DNA of 64,000 bases from Prosthecobacter vanneervenii (GTDB taxonomy: Bacteria > Verrucomicrobiota > Verrucomicrobiia > Verrucomicrobiales > Verrucomicrobiaceae), in contig NZ_JACHIG010000014.1 in the NCBI RefSeq assembly GCF_014203095.1, positions 1-64,000 on the forward strand. Direction: 5' to 3'. Position 1 is the stretch's first letter. Each line of letters opens with the position of its first letter. The notes beneath the pieces are model-generated. The model worked only from the letters and a program-made list of their open reading frames with translations. It was not told where the DNA came from and ran no database searches. The position numbers and the translations under genes are program-made. Below are positions 40,746-49,100 of this stretch, one piece after another.

Positions 40746-41780
40746 CTATTCGAGGTGGCGGCCCAGCATGGTTTCGAGGTTGAGCTCGACGATTTCCCCC
40801 ATGGATTTGCAGGCATCAAAGCGGTGGGTGTTGTGGAAGTGGCCGAGTTCGGAGCGGAGCTGCACGACCTTTTCAAAGGGCTCCACGGCGTTGTTTTTCA
40901 TGCAGTGGAGCAGCGCGGTGATGCGCTGGTGCTCGGAGAGGTAGCGGCGGGAGATGAGGCTGCGCTCCTCCTCCTGGTACTGCTTCATGGTGGGGAAGTT
41001 GAGGCAGGTAGAGCAGAGCTGCACCACGGGATTGTTCTCCTTGAAGAACTGGGGGAGGTAGAGGTTTTTGCGGCCTTCGTAGCTCTGCTGGTCGAAGTCG
41101 ATGGCGCGCACGCGGTACTGCACCTCCTCAAAGTCGGGCGTCATGTCGATGACGTAGTTGTAGCTGCGCATGTCCCCGAGGAGGCGGATGAAGCAGCGCT
41201 CGCTGAACTTCACAAACTCCTTGGCCAGACGCACGCCGTTGAAATCCGGGCGGCGGAGGTAGTCGCGGATGAAGGCGTCTCCAGGCACGCCGGCGATGTG
41301 CTCCTCCACGAGGGTGCCGCTGCTGTGCATGAGGTAGTTGATGCGGTTGGGGGAGAGCAGGTGCTCCAGCTCCAGGCCATAGACACGGGAGGCGTCCGCC
41401 GTCTTTACGTAGAAGTGGTCGTAGTTGTCATTGTACTGGTTCACCACGCGCACGCGGAAGGGGCGGGAGTTGCCAAACTCGCAGTAGTCCACGCGCTCCA
41501 CATAGAGGTGGGGGACGGCGTGGAAGTCGCCGGTGCGCAGGAGGGAGTAGATGCTGGTGAGCTTTGGGTAGAGCTCCTGCTGCAGCTCGCGCGGGTAGAG
41601 CACGCTGCTCCAGTAGGTGGCGTTTCCCTCCTTGTCGAAGAGCGGGTAGCTTTCGGAAAAGGCGCGCAGATCATTGTAGGTGGCGGGCAGCGAGTAGCAG
41701 CGGCCAAACTGATCCAGATAGCTGATCAGCTCTTCAGTGACCGGGATGAAATTTTTGCGCTTGGTGATCTCGTTGCTCAT
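40746..41780 (-). CDS. Conserved hypothetical protein
   Basis: A 344-residue soluble protein starting at ATG 41780; six residues further upstream is also possible. It has no signal or membrane helix. A RVRAIDFDQQSYEG segment and the preceding MRSYNYVIDMTPDFEEVQ resemble a kinase-like catalytic core, but other kinase motifs are not clear by eye. Family not recognised. It is 53 bp upstream of the SLOG gene and probably cotranscribed with it. Confidence 0.6.
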   Translation of the reverse strand: MSNEITKRKNFIPVTEELISYLDQFGRCYSLPATYNDLRAFSESYPLFDKEGNATYWSSVLYPRELQQELYPKLTSIYSLLRTGDFHAVPHLYVERVDYCEFGNSRPFRVRVVNQYNDNYDHFYVKTADASRVYGLELEHLLSPNRINYLMHSSGTLVEEHIAGVPGDAFIRDYLRRPDFNGVRLAKEFVKFSERCFIRLLGDMRSYNYVIDMTPDFEEVQYRVRAIDFDQQSYEGRKNLYLPQFFKENNPVVQLCSTCLNFPTMKQYQEEERSLISRRYLSEHQRITALLHCMKNNAVEPFEKVVQLRSELGHFHNTHRFDACKSMGEIVELNLETMLGRHLE

Positions 41781-41923
41781 GCCGCTGTTGTGTCGCACTT
41801 AGCGTTCCAAGTATCAAGCGGGTAAGGTGCGCGCCCTGAGTGCCTGGGATGGCGACTGAGGAGATCGCAGGTTTGCCGCTTGATCTCCGACAGGAGGGGG
41901 CCTAATTCTCATCAACCCTATTA

Positions 41924-43114
41924 ATGGTGAAGCTGCTAAGTCATCAACGATTGCGCGAGTGCTTGAAGCTGAGGCCATGGCGGAATCTTGGCTGGATCGC
42001 GCTGGACTACGCCTGTGTGCTGCTGGTGGCGGGTGGTGCGATTGGGTTTCATTTTCTGTGTCAGGAGAGAGGAATGAACTGGGCCTGGGAGGTTCCGGTG
42101 GTGCTGGTGGCAGTGTTTCTCGTGGGAATCCTGCAGCATCGCATCGGGCTGATGGGGCATGAGGCGTCTCACTATCTGCTGTTGCCAGACCGGAAGTGGA
42201 ACGACCGGCTGGCCAACCTGCTGGTTTTTCATCCGCTGTTCTCCGAGATCGGGCTCTACCGCAAAAAACACACCGGGCACCACCTGCACCCGAATGACCC
42301 GGAAAAGGACCCTAACTTGTTTGGCGACAAGGTGGAGCGTGTGTATGCCAAGTTTCCCATGGAGAAAGGAAGCTTTGTGCGGTTTTTCTACTTCATGTTT
42401 TTCTGGCCGCCTTTTGTGCTGGGCATCCTGCAGGATTTGTTCCTGTCATTGACGACCGGAACGCGCAAAGGGAAGCAGGCTGGCGCGCCCGTCCGCCCGA
42501 AGATGGCGCTGGCCGGGCTGGGGTGGTTTATCCTGACTTCGCTGGTGCTCGTGGGCAGCACTCTGGCCGGAGTGCGGTGCTGGCCGGTGATCGGCGCAAT
42601 GAATGCGCTGGCACTGGTCGTGTGTGCCTGCGCGCCTGCGCGGTGGTTTGGCGGTGAGGAACAAGGCCGGGCTGGAGATGCCAGGCTGTCTGCGCTGCAA
42701 AGGCTCGTGTTTAATGCACTGCTGCTGCTGACGCTGACGGTGCTCAGCCAGCGTTTTGGCGGCCAGGTGCTGGCGGGCTTTGTGGTGCTGTGGATCTTTC
42801 CGCTGATCTATGTGTTTCCGTACCTGATGCATCTGCGGGAGATCTACCAGCATGCCAATGCCGGGAGAGGGGAGCTGGACAACACACGCATCATGCATGT
42901 GGGGCCGGTCACGCGCTGGGTGCTGATGGGCTATGGCAATGATTTTCACCTGATCCATCATCTCTACCCGAACATCCCGCATGACCGGCTGGAGGAGGTG
43001 CATAGGGAGCTGCTGCGTGAGTCCGCCGAGTATGCCGCCGCCGTGCAGGAGACGCATGGGGTGATCCATGCGCCTGCAGGAAGGCAGAGTGTTTTGGATG
43101 TGCTGGCGCGCTGA
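41924..43114 (+). CDS. Membrane fatty acid desaturase
   Basis: A 396-residue integral membrane di-iron enzyme with the three histidine boxes: HEASH (79-83), HTGHH (116-120) and HLIHH (342-346). Several hydrophobic stretches between them give the four-helix membrane bundle. Desaturases insert double bonds into acyl-CoA, acyl-ACP or membrane lipid acyl chains with a ferredoxin or rubredoxin partner. It ends 10 bp before the end of the PKS gene (convergent), so it could act on the PKS product or starter, but no coupling is shown. Confidence 0.85.
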   Translation: MVKLLSHQRLRECLKLRPWRNLGWIALDYACVLLVAGGAIGFHFLCQERGMNWAWEVPVVLVAVFLVGILQHRIGLMGHEASHYLLLPDRKWNDRLANLLVFHPLFSEIGLYRKKHTGHHLHPNDPEKDPNLFGDKVERVYAKFPMEKGSFVRFFYFMFFWPPFVLGILQDLFLSLTTGTRKGKQAGAPVRPKMALAGLGWFILTSLVLVGSTLAGVRCWPVIGAMNALALVVCACAPARWFGGEEQGRAGDARLSALQRLVFNALLLLTLTVLSQRFGGQVLAGFVVLWIFPLIYVFPYLMHLREIYQHANAGRGELDNTRIMHVGPVTRWVLMGYGNDFHLIHHLYPNIPHDRLEEVHRELLRESAEYAAAVQETHGVIHAPAGRQSVLDVLAR

Positions 43115-43124
43115 GCGTGCAGGG

Positions 43125-46100
43125 TCAGCTTTTGGCAGCGTCGGCAGCGGGAGGCAGGAAGCCGGTGCTGGCGAAGTACTGCAGATAGCGGTGCATGCGC
43201 GGCTGGTCGATGGGCGGGCAGGTGATGCCGGTGCCCTGCAGGTCCTGGAGGGTATTGTGGCAGAACTGCTCTGACTGCTCCTGCACCAGCAAGGTGAGAA
43301 CCTGACGCGGGATGAAGAGCTGGTAGGCGGCGATGGGATTTGGCTGGATGCCGCCTTTGCCGCCGGAGATGGCGTTTTCCCACTCCTCCTCCGGCAGCAC
43401 ATGGATGCGGTAGCCTTCGGCTTTGGCGAGATCGAGCAAGCGGGCAAAGCTGGGGGCGGAGGGATTGATGAGGTGGTAGTTGCGGCCTGTGCCGGTCAGC
43501 TTCTTTGAAAGGCTGATGAGTGCGGAGGAGACATAATCCACCGGAGTCAGGAGGCTGCTGTAGCTCGAGTCCGGGCCGGTGCCGGTCTCGATGCAGGTCT
43601 TGATGAAGAGCCAGATGATGTTGTCTGTGGTGCAGATGCCGGTCTGATCATCTCCTACAAACAGGCCGGGGCGGTAAACATTCACTGGGAGGCCGCGAGC
43701 GCGGGCCTGAAGGAAGAGCTGCTCGGAGACCCAGCGGCTCTGGCTGTAGCCGACCTTGAGCTTGGCATGCACCGGGAGTGGATCGTCCTCATGGATCGGG
43801 CGGTCGTCCAGGGCGCTGCTGGCGGCCAGGGCGCTGGCACTGGAAAGACAGTGCACGGGCTTGAGCGTGCTCTGTGTGGCGAGGCGGATGACCTCCACCG
43901 AGCCCTGCACATTGACCTGCCGAAGCACGGAGTAGGGAGCTACGTGATTGATGTGAGCCGCAGCGTGGTAGATGACCTCCACGGTGGAGGCGAGCTGCGC
44001 AAAGGCGGCGGGCTCCAGACCGAGCAGCGGCTGGGAGAGGTCTCCAAGCACGGGGATGATGCGGGTGCGGAAGGCGTCATCCCAGCAGCGGTAGTGCGCC
44101 AGGTGGGACTCGATCTGCTGCATTGCTGCGGCGGCATCGGCTGCGCTGATGAGGCAGTGAACCTCGGCCTGCGTCTGCTGCAGGAGATCGCGCAGCAGGT
44201 AGGCTCCGATAAACTCCTGCACTCCGGTGAGGAAGATGCTGCGCGGCTGCTGGATGCGGGAGGCATCCACGCGGTCTGTGGCGAAGGTGATGTCCCAGCG
44301 GGAGAGGTCGGCATCCGCAGAGAAGTCTTCGCCTGCTGTGGCGGGTGCAGACTCCGCCGCTGGTGCGGCGGCGGCAGGTGCGGCTTTGCCACCCGTGAGG
44401 TGGCCGAGCAGGATCTCGGTGAGCTTTTGCACCGTGGGCGTACCACCCATGAGCTGGCCGGTGGGAATGGCGATGCCCGTCTGGCTCTCGATCTGGTGGA
44501 TGAGCTCCACAGCCATGAGGGAGTCGATGCCGATCTCATTGAGCGGCAGCTTGGAGTCGATCTTGGCGGGGGAGGTGCGGAGGATCTTGGCCACCTGCTC
44601 GCGGAGGAAGGTGTCGAGCAGCGTGATCTGCTCTGCAGGCTGGGCATTGAGCACGGCATCGCGCAGCCAGTTGGAGTCCTCGGATTGCTGCTGCTTGAGC
44701 GCGTCTTCTGTGGTCAGGTGGGCGTAGCGCGGTGTGGTGGCGATGGACGGAGTGAGCGCAGCCCATTTGGCCCAGTCAATACGGGAGACCATCATCTGGC
44801 TGATGGCGGGCTGCTGCATGAGGCGGCCCATGATCGGCAGGCTCTCGGCAGGCGTGATGCCGGACCAGCCGATGCGGGCAAAGTGCTCCTCCAGCTTCTT
44901 GTGACGTGCCACGTAGCCGACTCCGGCCATGACGCCCCAGTTGATCGTCAGAGCCGGAAGACCCAGGCTGCGACGGTGAGAGGCCAGGGCATCCAGGAAG
45001 GCATTGGCAGCTGCGTAGTTCGCCTGCCCCGGGCTGCCGATGATGGAGGCCACGGAGGAGAACATGACGAAGTGATCCAGCGCTAGGTGTCTGGTCTGCA
45101 CATGCAGATTCCACGCGCCGTTGATCTTGGGCGCGGTGACCTTGCGGAAGCGCTCGGCATTGAGCTGGGAGATCATGCCGTCATCCAGCACCATGGCCAC
45201 GTGGAAGACACCACGCAGCGGCGGATGGGAGGCGGCGATCTGGTTGAGCAGAGCGGTGACGCTGGCGGAATCGCTGGCGTCTGACTGAATGACGGTGACC
45301 TCTGCGCCCGCGGCCTGCATGGCGGCGATGCCAGCGCGTGCCTCATCGGTGGAGGCACCACTGCGGCTGGAGAGCACGAGATGGCGTGCGCCTTGTTTGA
45401 CCAGCCACTCGGACATAGCCATGCCAAAGCCGCCCATGCCGCCGACCACGAGGTAGGTGGCGTCCGGCTGGAGCTGCAGTGCGGAGGCGGGCGTGTCTGA
45501 GCTGAGCGCCACGCGGGCACCCTGAACATTGAGCACCACCTTGCCGATCTGGCGCGCCTGCGTGATGTAGCGGAAGGCGGTGACCGCATCTGCGAGGGCA
45601 AAGGTGCGGTAGGGCAGGGCTGGGAGCTTGCGGGAGGAGAAGAGCTTTTTGAGGCTGCTCATCAGCGGCCGGGCATTGCGCGGATCAAGCGCATGGCCGA
45701 GGTCGATGGCGTGGTAGGAGAGGTTTTTGCGGAAGGGGAAGAGGCCCACCTTGGTGTTGCCGTAGATGTCCCGCTTGCCGATTTCGAGAAAGCGGCCGTA
45801 CTGGCGCAGCAGAGAGAGGCTTTGATGAATGGCCTCGCCCGCAAGGGAATTGAGCACGAGGTCGATGCCCTCGTTTTGCGTGATGCGGCGGATGTCTTCC
45901 GCGAAGGCGAGCGTGCGTGAGTCGAGCACGTGATGCACGCCGATCTTCTTCAGGAAGGCGCGCTTTTCCGCGCTGCCTGCGGTGGCAAAAATCTCCGCGC
46001 CGACGGCCTGGGAAATGCGGACGGCAGCCTGGCCCACACCGCCGGTACCGGCGTGGATGAGCACGCGCTCGCCTTTGCTCATGCGGCCCTGATGGGAGAG

Positions 46101-49100
46101 CGCGTAGGAGGCGGTGAGGTAGGTGACCATCATGGTGGCGGCCTCCTCCATGGTGAGGTGGGCGGGCTTCAGGAGCACGGCGTGCTCCACGGTGGTGACG
46201 TGGCTGCCGAAACATCCGGCGGCGAGCGCCATGACCTCATCTCCCAGCTTGAACTGCGTGACCCCTGCGCCCACGCGGACGATGCGGCCTGCGCATTCAT
46301 CTCCCAGCAGCATGGCATCGGCGGCCTCGGCGGGATAGATGCCGAGGGCCTTCATGACGTCGCGGAAATTGAGAGCGGCAGCGCAGATTTCGATCTCCAC
46401 CTCTCCGGGGCCGGGCGCACGGCGCGGCTTGGCACGGAAGACGAGCTTGTCGAGAGAGCCAGGCTTGGCGGATTCCAGACGGAAGCCCTGATCTTCTGCG
46501 AGAGAGGAAAGCGGGCTCTGCAACAGCTTGTCGAGTGAGCCGTGGACGAGACGCTGGGCATAGCGGGCCTCGCCGCGCCAGGCGATCTCGGATTCGTCAT
46601 CGGCATGCAGCAGCTCTTTGAGCAGGATGTCTGTGTCGTGAGACGAGGCGGCGGCATCGAGGTCGATGCTGCGGCAGTGCAGGTCCGGGTGCTCGCTCAT
46701 GATGACGCGGGCCATGCCATGCAGCGGTGACTGCACGAGGGAGAGCGTGCGGGCTGATTCCCCCGCAGGCTGGGCGCCACGGGTGACGAACCAGAGGCCG
46801 GGCAGCGAGGTGATGCCTGCTGTGTTCAGCGCCTGAACGAGGTAGAGCGGGCTGTGGCAGACGAGCGTCTGCGCGGAGGAGAGAGCCTCTGTGGAAGGCT
46901 CGGCATCCGCCGGGGCATCGAGGCTCCAGAGATGGACGATGCCGCGCAGAGAACCGGCGGAGGAGATGAGCCGGGTGTAGTCCTCCGGAGATGCGGCTCG
47001 GAGCTGCACCACGTCTGCGGAGGGAGCGCTGTATTCACCGGCAGGCGTGACGATGCAGCAGGTGTCTCCGCGTGCGCGAAGTGCCGAGGCGAGAGACTGG
47101 GCAAGGCCCTGCGCATCTGCAAAGAGCAGCCAGTGGCCGGGCTCGGCGGCGGCTTCTGCGGTGGCGGCAGGCTGCGGCAGCTCGGGACCGCGTGCCAGCA
47201 GGATGGCCTGACTGGTCTGACTGTGATTGTCCGCATCTGTCACAGACTCCACGGCGGTGAATCCGGCGGCGGAGAGAAGCTGCTGCCATGCGGCGGATGG
47301 GAGCAGCGGATGAGAGCTGCGCAGGGCGCTGTCTGCAAACTGCCACCAGCGCTCATTCGTGCCGAGCACGAGCTCATGCCAGGGGGAGGGGCGGTCGATT
47401 TCCAGCGCGATGAGCAGACCGCTGGAGGCGAGAAGCTGGCGCGCATGCTGCAGCGCTGTCTGCACGTTTTGAGTGAGCGAGAGCGCGTTGGAAAGGATGA
47501 CGAGATCAAAGTGCTCGTCGGCAAAGCCCTGGTCTGCCGGCGGGAGGTCGAGATCCAGCACGCGGTACTGGACGGCGGGATAGTCGCTGAACTTCTTGGC
47601 CGCCTGATCAAAGCTGCGGTCGGAGACATCGGTGTAGAAGTAATCGACACCGGCATGCGGGAGGCGCGGCAGCACGCTGGCGGTCACGCCGCCGGTGGCT
47701 GCACCGATTTCCAGAATGCGCACGCGCCTTCCTTCCGGAAGCTGCGCCAGTGCGGCGGAGACGGCTTCTCCGATGCTGTGGTTGTAGGCGCGTGTGAACA
47801 CGGAGCCCGCCTGGGCGTGCTCCAGCATGTTGGCGGAGATGAGAGCGGCGGACTCGCACTTTCCACGCAGCAGGTCTGGCAGGCCGGAGGTGCAGCGGTC
47901 CAGCAGGATGAGCTCGGGGTGGAAGCCCGGGAAGTGGAATACCATTTCCTGCCAGATCTTGGTGGGGTTCACCGTGGCAGGTTTGGCCATGACTTTCCAT
48001 GCAGGGGCGGATGCGGCGGTGTCCGGCTGCAGCCAGCCTTCGGGCTCCAGCAAAGTCAGCAGGCGGTGCAGGCGCTTCTCATGAGCGGGCTGTACTTTGA
48101 GGCGCTTGACGAGGGCATCGAGCGTGAGGACTTCGCCGACCTTGGGGCGGAAGCCGAGATGCTTGAGCACGGAGAGAATGGAGCTGCGGCAGAGCTGCAG
48201 AAAGCGCGGCTCCCATTCCTGATAGCGTGCATTCATGCCCAGGTCTGCGCTGTGACTGGCGATGCTCTGGCGCAGTGCGGCAGCGAGCGCGGCATTGTCC
48301 GGCAGGTAGTCTGCGGGGCTGTGGGCGGTGGAGAGCGCGAGGGGCTTCAGGTGCCACTCCGGCTGGTAGAGCCAGTCTGCCTGAGCGCCGGAGCCCGGTG
48401 CGCTGCTGAGCGGCGTGTATTTGCAGAGGAAGTCGGTGATCTCCAGCAGCACCTCGCCAGCGTCATTGAGGATGAAGACGTCGATGAGGATGATCTTGCG
48501 CGCGATCATCTGCGTCCTGCGCACATAAGCCCAGACCTTGTCTCCGGGCTTGGCGTAGCAGCGGATGCGCTCCATGCGTGCGGGCAGGTAGAGCCCGTCA
48601 TCATCCGCAGGAATGGCGATGGAGGGATGAATGCAGGCGTCCAGCAGCGCGGGATGCACCTCGTAGCGGTCCAGCGCGGTGGCCACGGCGGCGGGCATCT
48701 CAATGCGTGCCAGAGCCTCTGTCTCTCCGCCCCAGACGTGGGTGAGCCCCTGGAACTGCGGGCCGTAGCGGAGATCCGCATTGGCAGCGGAATGATAGAG
48801 CTTTTCTCCTGTCCACTCCTTGAGGCAGCGCTGCCTGATGGCCTCCAAGTCAAAGGGGGCTGGCCGCTGGCGCTCGGGCTCGGCACGCAGGCGGCCGGTG
48901 ACGTGCTGTGTCCAGCTCAGCGGATTCTCGGCAGGGGTGCTCTGGATGACGAAGGTGTTTTCGGCAGGGATGCAGGCGATCTGCATCGTGGGATGGTCAT
49001 CACCATTCGGCAAAATGCAGCCGCGATGGATCTCCAGCTCCTCGATGAGCACGGGCTGCTCGGGGTGGAGTTCGCGACCTGCGGCCAAAGCCATCTCCAC

